A stretch of DNA of 64,000 nt from Rotaria macrura (lineage: Eukaryota; Rotifera; Eurotatoria; Philodinida; Philodinidae): contig OENT01000209.1 of assembly GCA_900239685.1 (NCBI GenBank), positions 96,861 through 160,860 on the forward strand, read 5' to 3'. How positions within the stretch are numbered: the first letter of the stretch is position 1; the number at the start of each line of letters is the position of its first letter. Below the pieces are notes generated by a model. It did not search any database. It saw only the letters and a list, made by a program, of their open reading frames with translations, and was not told where the DNA came from. A program made the translations under genes and the position numbers. Positions 51,401 to 63,132 of this stretch are shown in pieces.

Positions 51401-52218
51401 ACATTGTGCCGGTTCTGCACCACACTATCGTGGTTATCCATGTGCACTTTGGCTTCTATTTCATACACTTACTGTTTCACAATATAAACTGGGTTTGTCT
51501 TGCTTATTTTATCACCTATAATATTTTCCGTATCTATGTACTTGTGTTGGTTGTTTCTTTTCTTTGCAATAGAATCCGAAAACACCAACGTCACTGAGGT
51601 TCCATTGGCTGTAAAAAATTATATAAAGCATTTTTTTGGTTGTCAACAGTGTAGTAAAAATTTCATGGTTGAAACTGCTAACATAACTCAACTTAATTCA
51701 ACAAATAAACGCGAAGCAATTCTTTATTTTTGGAAAAGTAAAATTTCCTTCTGAAGAAAGTTTCGTATTCTTACGATATTTCATTCCTTCTAGTTCATAA
51801 TCGTGTTAATAAGCGTCTACATGGCCACATAACCGAAGATCCAAAACATCCAAAAGTACAATTTCCAAGTGTTTATCTTTGCTCAACATGTCAATCGAAA
51901 ATTAAGAACAAAACCAATAATGAATATAATATTTCAAATACAATCGATTTTCTTATTCGATATTATTCTAAAGACAACATCGACACGTCAATAATATCAG
52001 AGAAATCTTCGAAAATAGAAAAGTCATTAAGTCGACAAGAACGTTTAGTTTCAACCATTGAACACTATAGTGGAATAGGTGAATCTTTTGGATTAACTCA
52101 AAAGCTCATTAAACTTACACAGAATGTTTCATTCTATATTTTTATTGGATCTGTTATTATTATTGTTCTGTTTCGTCGTCGATATTGTCGCGTCAAGACA
52201 AACCGTTACATAGTTTAA
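48487..52218 (+). CDS. QSOX1: Quiescin sulfhydryl oxidase, membrane-anchored
   Basis: QSOX fuses a thioredoxin domain to an Erv FAD-sulfhydryl oxidase domain and makes disulfides in secreted proteins, reducing oxygen to peroxide. About ten exons. Signal peptide at residues 1-27, then a thioredoxin domain with [14 protein letters not shown] and, after two introns, INCYSG and [11 protein letters not shown] second, redox-inactive thioredoxin-like region follows, then a helix-rich linker ([15 protein letters not shown] and [15 protein letters not shown]). A 1.26-kb intron (about 49987-51246) precedes the Erv domain: [41 protein letters not shown] (active CxxC), [21 protein letters not shown]. The C-terminus has a hydrophobic anchor ([14 protein letters not shown]) followed by basic residues, as in the long isoform of vertebrate QSOX1. 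Stop TAA at 52216-52218, AATAAA near 52459. I cannot separate QSOX1 from QSOX2 by eye. Confidence 0.93.
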
Positions 52219-54613
52219 CAAAAGAAAACACATATCTACCTAGTCATCACATTGTTAGTCTCATTCTACTAAAATACTCAGAATAATATTCGTCTTTTTT
52301 GTTGTTCATTTCCAAGAATGTAGTTTTCGTGACGTGTGACTATTAGTTTCATTTGTTGTCGTTTTTTTATAATCTCATGTTCTTCACTACTTTTTGTTGA
52401 ATTGTTTTGTGTGCTTCATTCCAACGACTTTTACGTACGCGTATGATGTAATATCTAGAAATAAAAATCTCATGTCAAAGATTTCTATTCAAATGTCTTT
52501 TTGTTAATATTAATTATGAAAATTTTATTGCAATCCTGAATGATTAGCATAAAGTTGTTGACCGTGGTGAATGGATTTCCCAAAGAAAAGATGCACGTGG
52601 AACCGATTTACTATTGATATAATATGTGTATTGCTATTACTGCAGTGATGCTTGAAAAAATTAAATGTTTTTAAGAGCGTCGGTGGATTTGAAATCTAGT
52701 TACGAATCAAGAGTATTAACAATGAAGATTTTTACTTTTAATTATAAAACGTGTGTTTTTTATTTACATGATATTATCGAAAACAAGGGAAGTAAAAAAA
52801 ATGTTGTCATACTGAAAACATCTCCGTTTTAAAAGATATTCTTGACAATATTGGAAAGAGAATTCTTCAATCACGTCAAACAAAAAAAACCCTTGACACA
52901 CGCCCTTTTCAATGCATTCGAAGGTCTCATCAAATATCATCGATCGAAGAAATGTAAAGTTGAGACAAACGATGCTGACCTGAATGACTGTAGTTGTATG
53001 CATGTAACGCTAAAAACAAGTTAACATCCCCTTACTGATAACAAACATCCATATCGAATCACATGGTTGGAATTAATGACTAATCATTTATAATTCGGTT
53101 AAGATAACAACAACAGTTAGAAAGAGAAACATAATTTTCCTTTGGTTTTTCTATATCAAAACCAATTAGATGAAATTCTCGGAAGTACTGATAAAAGTTT
53201 TGCTTCTCATATTGAAAGTATACACAGTACCAATAGCAATGAATATCTTTGATTATATGCTATGTTGATCCGATAGTTGAGCTCCAGACAGGTGAATTTT
53301 CAATAGCTAATTAAATGAGAAACATATCTATATTGACGTATGAAATCTTATCGTCTTGCCGATCCAATGTTACTCCTCTCCGTGATTAAGACAAAGAAGC
53401 GTTTCAAACGACTATTTTTTAAGTGTTCATTTAATTTTTCTCTTTCTATATTGTTTTCGTATAAGGTCAACTGTAAAATCGTTCACCAACAAGAATCAGC
53501 TTCTGTTGTGTGGGTTTTGTTATCTGCGTGCTAATAAATCTCAATCCCTTTGGCGTTTTTACAAATATAATTGTGCTGATCGTGCGTGAATGTAGATGTA
53601 TGTAAACACAACAGAACACCCACACTTCCATGTCACGTCGTTATTATTTTCAGGGACGCAACTATAAACAATACTGAGTGCCGCAATGTTTGATTATTGC
53701 AAATGATGAAGATAAGTACTTTATGCTGGCGATGATCCTATTACTTATTCAAGTAAATGAGAAGAGATAAGAACTTGACGAGCAAGTGAAGTTGAAAGTA
53801 GAAAACGAGTAGTTGTGTTGAAAGTGAAAATTGATTAAGAATATATTCAGCAAGATTATAATCAGAGAGAGAGAGAGAGGTAAACAACAACGAGCAAAAC
53901 CTTCTGGTATGACTAATAAAAAAAGAAGTTTCACATAATAGAACGAGAATTAAATACTTATATACATAAATAACAAACAATAGAATATGACGAGTGCCGC
54001 CTATACTGTCATACCTCCACTTCCCATAGGTAACCCAAGGACTAGGGTAGAAGTCGGTCTTTGATTTTTTAGGGATTTCACGATAGACATTGTGTAAGAA
54101 CAATAAAATAATAGAGAAAAATCATGGATATAAAATAAACAAAAATAATGTGAAAAAACTTACTCGTTTTCGTAAAGATGACTAACTTAACATTGTGCTT
54201 TATAAGAATTGTTTAATTCAATATGATAACAAATAACATAGAAAGCTAGTTTTGTAATTGGTACTTAGTTTGACAACAGTGCAATCGTCTTCATCAGACA
54301 GACTATTCAATACATAAAATCGAATCGTTTCTAAGGTGGATAATTTTATATTCTATTTCAGATTTGTTTTCTTTGTGACATCAAAATAAACTCATTTCTT
54401 TTAATTTTCTAGCTACAGAATATTCTGAATCTTTTTATCGAAACAATATTTCAATAGATGAATTAAGCAGTGATGAACAAAAATAAATTTTGTTAAAATG
54501 TCAAAAAACTGACGTCGTACAAGTTTATTTTGTAACAAACTGACGTCATATTTATTTTGCTGAGTAAAGAAAAAAAACAAACATGTTCTAGCGACGATTA
54601 AACCAAAGGCTTA
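52219..54613. other. Intergenic region
   Basis: About 2.4 kb; 3' flanks of two convergent genes. TTTATT at 54551-54556 is a likely minus-strand polyadenylation signal for the PLAT gene. A GA microsatellite lies at about 53866-53879. A 120-codon minus ORF at 53741-54103 is Leu/Ser-rich and lacks a recognisable domain. Confidence 0.5.
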
Positions 54614-57600
54614 TTACATAAATGAAAAAAAATTGTTCTGATTATTTTCTTCGTTGATTTTATTTGGTTGTTCAGGTGAAAGAGGTAACGGTGATATTCG
54701 TTGTTCAAGTCGTGCTGGCGGTCGATCATGATCAGTAGAATCTCGTTGAAATAAACTTGTTGGCTTCATTTGTAATGTATCATGTTCAGAAAGAGGCTGC
54801 AAACGTGTACGATTAAATGTTGGTGAAGGTGTACGAGATGTTGATCGAGTTCGACTCGTCATGTTACCTTCAATTTCAGTGTCTGAAGATGTTGTTGAAA
54901 GTGTTGGTGAACGAATTCGAGGTGCAGGTGGAAGTAAATCATTTTGATTAAAATGAGTTTCAATTGTTGTTGTTGTTATCGATGGTAGTGGTATTTGTGA
55001 ACTAGTACTTGTAGTTGTTGACATTGAAGATAATTTTTTACCAATTGTCGTTGGACCAATAGATACGTGTTGTTGTTTGCGATATTTCTTAGGTTCTCTA
55101 TGTTCACTCAATATAGTATTTTCAGTTAGAGTAGTTTCATTGGATGTAACTGTGCCTTCCATTGTTCTTGTAGACGACTCAGATTGACTTTCGTTGTCTT
55201 CTCGATGTTCTAAACATGTTCGAAGAATTATCATTCACTTGACATATACATCGATGCCAGTCACAAGCGTATGTCTATCGATACTCATTTTCTGTCGATG
55301 AATAGACGATAGTGTTTTAAAGAATGATTTAGATTTCAGTCTAGACTCAGTTAAGATATCGAGTTGTTGGGATTATCTAGAGAAATTACGGTTTTTCTAG
55401 AAATTTCTTTCTGATTCTTTGTGTATTGATTGCGAAGTGAACTACAGTCTAGACATCTGAAAAGAAAATCTGAAATTTTGTGATCTCTCGAAAATTTTCA
55501 ATGTCAAGACCGTTCCTCATGTATTTAGTATAAAAAATCGATTATTTTTAGAGAGCTTTATCTAATTCAAATTCTAAATGCATCAGTGTTTATACAGAAA
55601 TCAAAAAAAAATCCAAGTTCTCCGAAATGTCTAATACATAGAATCAGTATTCGATGATGTAATCATATCTCAGTTGCATCGACAAACTCTCATGGCATTG
55701 ATAGAAATCTCTTCTTAACAATAAATTTCTGTGTCAATAAATTCAAACATAAAATAAATACATCCACAAACTTTCCTTCAAGAGTTTATCTTTATTGCAT
55801 ATACTCCATGGATTTATATTATATCTGTTTCAACAGCTATGAGGAGCATTGATATCCTTTAGGTCAAATAGAAAGACTATTTTTTTAAATAAAAATAGAT
55901 TGAATGTAAACATAACTTCATTTTCATCAAAAGTGGTCTTGTTTCACAATGCATCTTTTTTATTATTTTCGTCAATGAAACTCTAGTGATTGAAACTAAT
56001 TACATTGACAATGTGTCAATCAGATGTGAGAAAAACAAAGAATTCAATCAGGCATGCTTTCAAACAGGATTAACTCTGAGAAAATTTTTCTTTTCCTACG
56101 CACCATCTGAACTGATCTTTTTCTTATGTAATATACTTGAAAGAACTTGAAAATCACGCATGGTTTTTTGATCGATTGCTTTTATTGACAACCAAGCATT
56201 GCACGGAATATTATAGGATTTATTACGAATTGGATCATCAATGGATACTTTGCTTAAAAACCAGCTTGCTCCTATAGAAAACAGAGAAAATATTCAAATA
56301 TGCTTCCCCCCCCCCTCGAATCGTATAAAATACTGACGCATATCTTTCCGATCATGTCCAATGGTGATTCCTACGAGTTCTCCAACATGATATGTTTGCA
56401 GAGTAAACGTATCAGTTTGATCTTTTAGAAATGGTATACGATGTGTTTCAGACTGAACAAGTTCATGAAAATTTGTATGCCCATTTGTTCCATAAAGTTT
56501 AATACGAATGGGACCATTTGTAGATGCACCATTTCGATTCCCTGTTGTAATCGATATTTTATATTCACATAGGAAGCCTTTATTAATTGGCTTCGCTTTT
56601 TGCATCTGTAATTAACATGAAAAACGAAATACATTTTATTCAAGTAGTTTCATGTTAAACTTACAATAGATGTTGATTTAGTAGTAGCATCATCGTTCGT
56701 TCGTTTCTCTTTTTTAGATTGTCGTTTTAGTGAAAATATCCGTAGGTCAGTAGTTGGAGAAGTTACAAATGGTCGATCACTAAAAAAAATAATTAGACAT
56801 CTGATTTCGTTCGTTATTCTAATGGTTAGTTACTCGATGTGACGCGGAGACAAAGTTGCATTTTGCGAAACATAGAGCGATGGTGTCTAGATTTATTCTA
56901 ATCGTAGGAAAGAAACTTATCAGATATATACAATTTACCGGCTGCGCTGATAAGTTCGTATCATAAATCGTTCGTCTTGATTTCACCATGGATGCAAGGA
57001 TGTCAGCAGCATCGTCGACTAATTGATCTTGCTCAATACGTGTTAATTTAAATGCTGATCGTGGTCGAGAATCTCGGTAGGCTGTGCTACATGATGAACT
57101 TGATCGAATCGTTGGTTTTGAACGTGATTCAACTATTTTTGGACTTTCTCGCGGCTGTAAAAAGAAATCATAATAAGATTATGAACTAGTTTTCTTCAAT
57201 TACACTGCCTTACAGAGAATTTATAAGAACGCATATGAAAATTAAGTTCTTCACGGCACATTTGTTTTTCTGGACTGGTTGACATCGGCTAAGAAATGGA
57301 TATAAAAAAACAATATCATGTACGTATTTATAAAAGCATAAGTATCATTATATTTTACATGAGTTTGTTTCTGTTTCTGTTGAACATTTGGTAAAAGATT
57401 TGTAATATCTTTATCTGCATAATAAGAACTATAAAGTGATGCATGTTCTTTACTTATTCCATAATGAAATTTCTGAAATTTATAAGGTATTTGTTTTTCA
57501 TTGCTTATGAATATTCATTGGTCACTTACGGCTTTAAGTGTTGTTGAGTCGAATGCAGATGACTTTGGATTAAGAACGAAAGCATTTTCACGACGCTTTA

Positions 57601-57774
57601 CATCAATGTAATATTTCCTAATGAAAAAATCAAAAGCACTTCAATTATTCATATTAGATTACATGTGCATATAGCTTACAAATTTTTTGATGTCTCTTTT
57701 ATCACAGCGTGTGTTAATCGATCCATAAGTGGTCCCGTTGTTGTATCAGTATTATTTCGAGCGACATAAGCCAT
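54614..57774 (-). CDS. PLAT/LH2 domain protein with disordered tails
   Basis: About ten short exons from ATG at 57772-57774, roughly 590 residues. Residues ~1-245 are polar and Ser/Arg-rich, with no domain I know (HYGISKEHASLYSSYYADKD, SRPRSAFKLTRIEQDQLVDDAADILASM). Then a PLAT/LH2 beta-sandwich: YKISITTGNRNGASTNGPI, RIKLYGTNGHT, DTFTLQTYHVGELVGITIGHDRKD. After an intron it continues with SWFLSKVSIDDP and IPCNAWLSI, the Trp-ending hallmark. PLAT domains bind lipids or proteins (lipoxygenases, LOXHD1, polycystins). A poly-C run (near 56305) lies in the intron within the domain. The Ser/Thr/Pro-rich C-terminus, exon 54614-55209, joins through a GTGCGT donor at 56103 with matching phase. If that intron is retained, TAG at 56096-56098 ends the protein two codons later. 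No signal peptide, no membrane segment. The specific orthologue was not recognised. Confidence 0.75.
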
Positions 57775-59899
57775 AACGATTTCGTTCTTTTTTAAAACTC
57801 ACTCGTTCACTGTTGTCAAGTAAGTGTTTACCGATTTTTTTCGCATAATAAGCTAAATATAAAATCGAAATTAATTTTGTATTGCTTTCTCATTTCTTCT
57901 TTTCTTTTCTCTGTTGATTCAATTCAATATAATTACCGTCGTATTCTATCGTCTCTATAAATTGAAAGGTTTCATAAAGACTGAATTGTTCATTTTCTTT
58001 TATTCTCATACTTCTATACTCTACCTATAGCAATAAATTCTCTCTTTCTCTTTTGCAAGTCCTTCGGTTAACAAAAGAAAAGATTCTTTTTCTTTACTCT
58101 CCGTTGCTTCGGATTCTGTTCGTGACGACAACGTTTGATAATTCTTTTCTTTCTTTTTTTCTTAGAGTTACGATATATAGTGAGAATATATAATAATAGT
58201 AATCAAAATTTTTTTTTCGTAAGCAAGAAGTTGAAAAGTAAGAAGAGAGAATATAAAATCAACATATAATGTTTGTTACCGTAGTTATTGTTGAGAAGTA
58301 GAAAAAATTAAAATCTAACATGTTTTATTTAAACAAAGATGCGTCATGATAGCTAAAACTTGAATAAAAATATTAATCGATGATTTTAATTGATTAATTC
58401 GACATGACCGTTACTGATAACAGCGTATCAAATTTAAGTTCGTTGATTTCTTAGTAAGAATTGTCGTAGGTTGTTACTAGGTATATATGCTTTCAATCAT
58501 CAATGATTAACAAGTATAGCGAGATAATTTTCAAGTTTTATTCAAAACTGTCTCTCGTGAAAAATTCGATCTGCCGTTAATTCCATTCAATTCGGTTAAA
58601 ACTTTTAAGATGCATTGAAGCTCTTAGAAAGAGATTACAGTGAAATGTTTTCATCTATTTACTAACATTCCAAAAACGTTTCTACTAAAGAGCATTCAAC
58701 ATGCTGACAACACTAAGAAATCTGCTTATTCACGGCACTGGTACATCCATTTTTGGATGATTTTTTAGAGCTTTAGGAATCGAAAATTTTCTCTCACGCA
58801 CAACTTCCATGATAATAAAAAAGAACGATTTGCAGAGTTTAATAAGTGAATTATTCAAGTGCAAAACATATTACAACTACTTAACTTCGTTGACAATGGG
58901 ATTATGAATTTCATAAACATATTATTCGTCAAAAAACATGCGTAACTTCAAATAAAAATAAAGAATCCATTATGTAAACATCGTATGTTTTTGTAGGACG
59001 AATATGAGACTATAGTGTCACTGGTATGTGAAATAATTCTACTTTGATGAAAAATATCATTCGTTGCCTATTTGTTTTATCTTCATTTGTAATAATGATG
59101 AAACGCGTTGGTTCCAAATTCAATCAGAACTACTACATCTACTTTCATTCTCTTCCTTTATTTATTATTTCCAAAGACCTTTATTGAACTGTTCGATATC
59201 GTTCGATTTTACACAATAAGGATAAATACATCTATATGAAACTAATTGGAGAGGTCATAGATAGACTCCAGCCTTTTGTGCAGCAATAAATATTCGTATC
59301 TTTTTTTTCTATAATGAGATTGTTTCTGTAACCAAAATTTTACTTGAAAACAGAGAAGAAGAACTTCGATCTGAACTTTTACTTGCGTAGACTAAAAAGT
59401 AATTGATCTATTTAAAAAAATTTCAGTATAGCCAAATTCTATTGGTTCTTGAAGTATTCTACCACTTGACACAAATCCGAGGGGATTTCTAGTTGAACAA
59501 TCAGCATCGGATTCAAATAAAGGATTCTTCTAAATGCTATATCATATCCAATAGTTGATCCAGACAATCCGTTCCTACTATTGGGTTCTGAACCATTTTG
59601 ATTAGGATCCGACGAAGTATCTTTAGATGTGTTGATGAAATCTTCAGCGTTTATCAGGGAGTTTCTAAGAAGTTGTACACTCTCGTTATCCTATTCAGTT
59701 ACACTCGCCAGGCACCTATCATATTCATGAAAGACTCACTGGTTTCTGACGATAGTTGTCAGATATCCTTGAAGGCTCTCGGTTGCTTTTGAAAGTAGTA
59801 GGATCTATACATTTTTTGGTAGGTGGAGTTCAGAAATTTTCCTAGACAGTGATTTCTATTGAAGTTTTTACATTCAATTTACAGTAACCCAGCTCAAAG
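57775..59899. other. Intergenic region upstream of the PLAT gene
   Basis: About 2.1 kb. Near the gene it is pyrimidine-rich; from about 59430 the sequence is less AT-rich and looks like the start of the repeat-rich right part of the window. No gene seen. Confidence 0.5.
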
Positions 59900-60262
59900 A
59901 AAACGGCATCGTAAACGACAGTAAACGGTATAAAACGGTGCTATTACGCACCGTAATCCGTCAGCCCGTTTTATGATCCGCCGTTTAGTGCAGTAAACGA
60001 TCCTCGTTTTGACAAGAAACGGTCATCGTTTTTCGCCGTATGTTAGCCGTAAAACGGTATTCCGAAAGTAATGTGAGAAGCAATATTTTATAATATTGCA
60101 CGATATTGTATGGAGACCGTTTTTCGGAATACCGTTTTACGGCGAAAAACGATGACCGTTTCTTGTCAAAACGATGATCGTTTACTGCACTAAACGGCGG
60201 ATCATAAAACGGGCTGACGGATTACGGCGCGTAATAGCGCCGTTTTTCGCTGTTTCCGACGT
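59900..60262. mobile_element. Hairpin MITE-like element of CCGTTT/AAACGG words
   Basis: Two arms, about 59900-60067 and 60122-60262, are reverse complements around a 54-bp AT-rich loop. Matching blocks include GTAATCCGTCAGCCCGTTTT, GATCCGCCGTTTAGTGCAGT, TTGACAAGAAACGGTCATCG and CGGTATTCCGAAA. The left arm has about 11 extra bases (ATGTTAGCCGT), itself a copy of the neighbouring CCGT word, and the outer ends are more diverged. The arms are much richer in GC than the genome around them and carry many AAACGG or CCGTTT hexamers. No ORF and no clear target duplication. Confidence 0.75.
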
Positions 60263-60539
60263 CGTTACGAACATCCGGAATGATCGACCTGGGAGTCTGA
60301 AACAGGTTATCTATTTAGACTTCCTAAGAACGAGCATCTCGTGTAGTTTCCAGCACAGATAGTCTACTAGATGTGCTGAAACGATGATAACCTATACACT
60401 GTCTGTAAAATCTAGAAGATTCAGCCGACAGGTTACAGTATAAGCAAAGTGATTGCAAAAAATGCACTATCTGTGAGATTCTGAGAAACCTAGGTTCTGC
60501 AGAAAAATATTTGATCAGCATACTGGAAACATGGTGGGA

Positions 60540-60845
60540 GCTAATCCCTCTCTCCATCCCTACCACATTGTGAACCTTGAATCCTTACTCCCCTAGTCAA
60601 GAATCCCTTGACGACTCCTCAGGGAGTTCCCTAAAGAAATAGCAGGGAACTCAAAACCAGGGGGATCTCTAAGGAGCAGAGCTCCGAATGGGATGAGACA
60701 ATCCCAACCCGTCCCATCCGATCCCATGGGACGAAATTACTTCTCCTAAATATCCCATGGGACGTGTTGGGACGAAGCATGAATCGATGGGGTGTGAGTG
60801 TGAGTCGGTGTAGAGAAGAGGCTACATCCACACCCTCCAACAAAT
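60540..60845. repeat. GC-rich repeat island with ATCCCATGGGACG palindromes
   Basis: A roughly 300-bp island far above the local GC level. ATCCCATGGGACG occurs at about 60722-60734 and again at about 60758-60770, with related GTCCCATCCGATCCCATGGG and GTTGGGACG nearby. AGGGAGTTCCCT and CAGGGAACTC lie near 60621-60653. The composition suggests an insertion or repeat fragment. ORFs across it lack recognisable motifs. Confidence 0.45.
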
Positions 60846-61030
60846 GTTTTCAGGTATACGTAAACAACTACGAAAAATTGCTGATCATGGACCCAATGAA
60901 GCTTGTTCTTCTTCATATCATGAACACTTATATATATGTTCTTTCATTGGATATAAGAAATAGAAAATAATAACTTCAAATTGAAGAAGAAGAATAAAAC
61001 GAATTTCGTACGAAGGCTTTCTTGACACAG

Positions 61031-61258
61031 GTTATTTCGACTGTTTTGCGAAAACATGAAGATCTTGTAGTGAAAAGGATGTAGAAATATTGAAACCACA
61101 GGTATTTTTAGCGTTTCCTCAAAACATCAAGATTATGCGATGAGAATGATTTAGAAAAAACGAAACTAATGAAGTATTTTTGATTTTTCTTGAACACAAG
61201 AATTCATGAGATGAAAGCGATTGAAAAATAATGAAATTATCGTCGTAAATTTTTAAAT
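61031..61258. repeat. Three diverged ~73-bp tandem repeat units
   Basis: Units beginning near 61038, 61110 and 61182 align by eye. Each has a GTTTT/GTTTC start, AAAACATGAAGAT, AAAACATCAAGAT or ACACAAGAATTCAT, then GTGAAAAGGAT, ATGAGAATGAT or ATGAAAGCGAT, then a GAAAC/GAAATT word and TATTTTT or AATTTTT. Strongly diverged, no coding capacity. Confidence 0.45.
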
Positions 61259-62526
61259 GAAAAATACAGATACAAACTTGAGTTTCAATAGTTATAACTC
61301 GACGACATTTTTTTCGGATGTGAATTTTAGTAAGAAAAAAAAATCATAAGTAGAATCATATGGATGGTATAATCATACCATCTATGCCCGTATTCAGGTT
61401 TATAGTAAGATATGATGAAGTTTTAAACGATGTGCTGTATAAGATCAAGGGCATATCTTCAAGTTCAGACTACAAGAAAAATAGAATTAATTTTTGGTAT
61501 TGATTTCATTTTTGCTAGTTCGTAATGTTTGTATTTTTCGATCGTATAACAGTTGCACCGAAATTCATACGCAATAACTTCATTTTAAACTATACTAGAT
61601 AGACAGTTCTCTATTACTTGTGCACTACTATAAAACAAAATCATTCTTGTAAATATTTTTCACTATAGTTCCTGCCTAGAAAAATAAATATAATATAGAA
61701 ATTGTTTAGCCATTAAAAAGTTTAATAACATAATAAAAATATGAAAATATTCATGGGGATCGAGAGTCATACATAAGTTGGAATAGCAGTTGTTGCAGTC
61801 TGATGTTCTGCAGTTTTTTAAATAAATTTTTATCTGTATCATAAGAAAAAGCAACAGCGAATGGATTCTCATTTTTCCGCTTTTGCTTGTAATATATTTT
61901 TCTTCGTACAACACACTGTTGCATGGAGCCTCTTGTATACAACTGCATTGGTAAATCTTTTGGAAAAGAGACTCAAGTTAAGAACATGAAAAATAGAAAA
62001 GTTTATTCTAACTTACCGGTTATTTTATATACGAGAAATTCTCATATTAAGAAAATTGTTAGTGTAGTCTCTGTGGGAATCAAATCTAAAACACAATGTA
62101 ACTTGTGTTGTTAATTCTTTAAGAACTGGTCTTTTCATGGATATTGAGGCATATTTCGTCATCATTGCGTACTTTACAGCGTAGAACTTGAACAAGGTAA
62201 TACTACCTGCACATTCGAATCTGATGATAGTTACAAATCATGTCGAACAGTCCTTAAAAGCTGTCTGCCATTGCCTGTGATGGGCAATTAATTTATTAGT
62301 AATGAATGAATTCATTAGAATGTCTTTGATGACATGGAACTCTGTCTGTAACGATCCGTGGTATGTCTAACATTTCTACCCTAAATATTTCAACACTTCT
62401 TTCCGATATCGTGTTTGAAAAAAGTAGGAATATATTTGCTTTGAATCATCTAATATTGAGTAGTTCAAGTATACAGTCGAAAACTAGAAAGTGATTCGAG
62501 ACTTCCGATTACAACAGTATGCGTGT
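61259..62526. other. Intergenic AT-rich DNA left of the retroelement
   Basis: No gene seen. One small hairpin (GGATGGTAT-AATC-ATACCATC) lies near 61362-61382. Confidence 0.45.
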
Positions 62527-62614
62527 ATTGTTTACGATTGAGGAAGGTTTTTGACATTATTATTGTTAGCGTTCTCTTCCTGTTATTATTATTATGAAAT
62601 ATAGTTTATTTCTT

Positions 62615-62647
62615 GACGTTTCGATCAATGAAATTGATCTTCTTCAG
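62615..62647 (-). ncRNA. Second hammerhead-like motif, mirrored copy
   Basis: Exact reverse-complement counterpart of the plus-strand motif in the left palindrome arm: core CTGAAGA at 62641-62647 on the minus strand, cleavage expected after 62615. The same caveats apply. Confidence 0.6.
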
Positions 62648-63042
62648 AAGTTCTCGAACGGTTAAAATGATAAATAAAATAGATAAAATAAAATATACAA
62701 AGAAGATAAAAGATTAAAAGAGACAATTAACGTGATGAGTCATATACTTGTCAAAGTTATTATTTCTTTCCTTTTTCTTTATACATATATATACTGGTAC
62801 GGACAAGACGGTAGAGACTGGAGTTTTTTCTTTTATTTGTAGTTNAACTACAAATAAAAGAAAAAACTCCAGTCTCTACCGTCTTGTCCGTACCAGTATA
62901 TATATGTATAAAGAAAAAGGAAAGAAATAATAACTTTGACAAGTATATGACTCATCACGTTAATTGTCTCTTTTAATCTTTTATCTTCTTTGTATATTTT
63001 ATTTTATCTATTTTATTTATCATTTTAACCGTTCGAGAACTT

Positions 63043-63075
63043 CTGAAGAAGATCAATTTCATTGATCGAAACGTC
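63043..63075 (+). ncRNA. Hammerhead ribozyme-like motif (type I)
   Basis: The core CTGAAGA (63043-63049) is followed by a 7-bp stem, GATCAAT/ATTGATC with loop TTC (63051-63067), then GAAA (63068-63071) and CGTC, the expected cleavage site being after 63075. Position 7 of the core is A instead of the usual U, a position known to tolerate any base. One extra A (63050) sits before helix II. CTT before the core can pair with AAG after the cleavage site to begin helix I; helix III is minimal (AC/GU). Penelope-like elements are known to carry such minimal hammerheads in their pLTRs. Activity is unproven. Confidence 0.65.
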
Positions 63076-63132
63076 AAGAAATAAATTATATTTCATAATA
63101 ATAATAACAGGAAGAGAACGCTAACAATAATA

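Noticed and set aside
2066..52218. Functional cluster of ERO1 and QSOX as a disulfide-forming locus
   Set aside because: They lie 45 kb apart on opposite strands with unrelated genes between; co-location is most likely chance.
53741..54103. 120-codon minus-strand ORF
   Set aside because: Low-complexity Leu/Ser/Tyr composition, partly over a GA microsatellite, no domain and no splice partners.
62748..62942. Identical 60-codon ORFs on both strands
   Set aside because: They are the same sequence read through the palindrome axis across an N; not evidence of coding.
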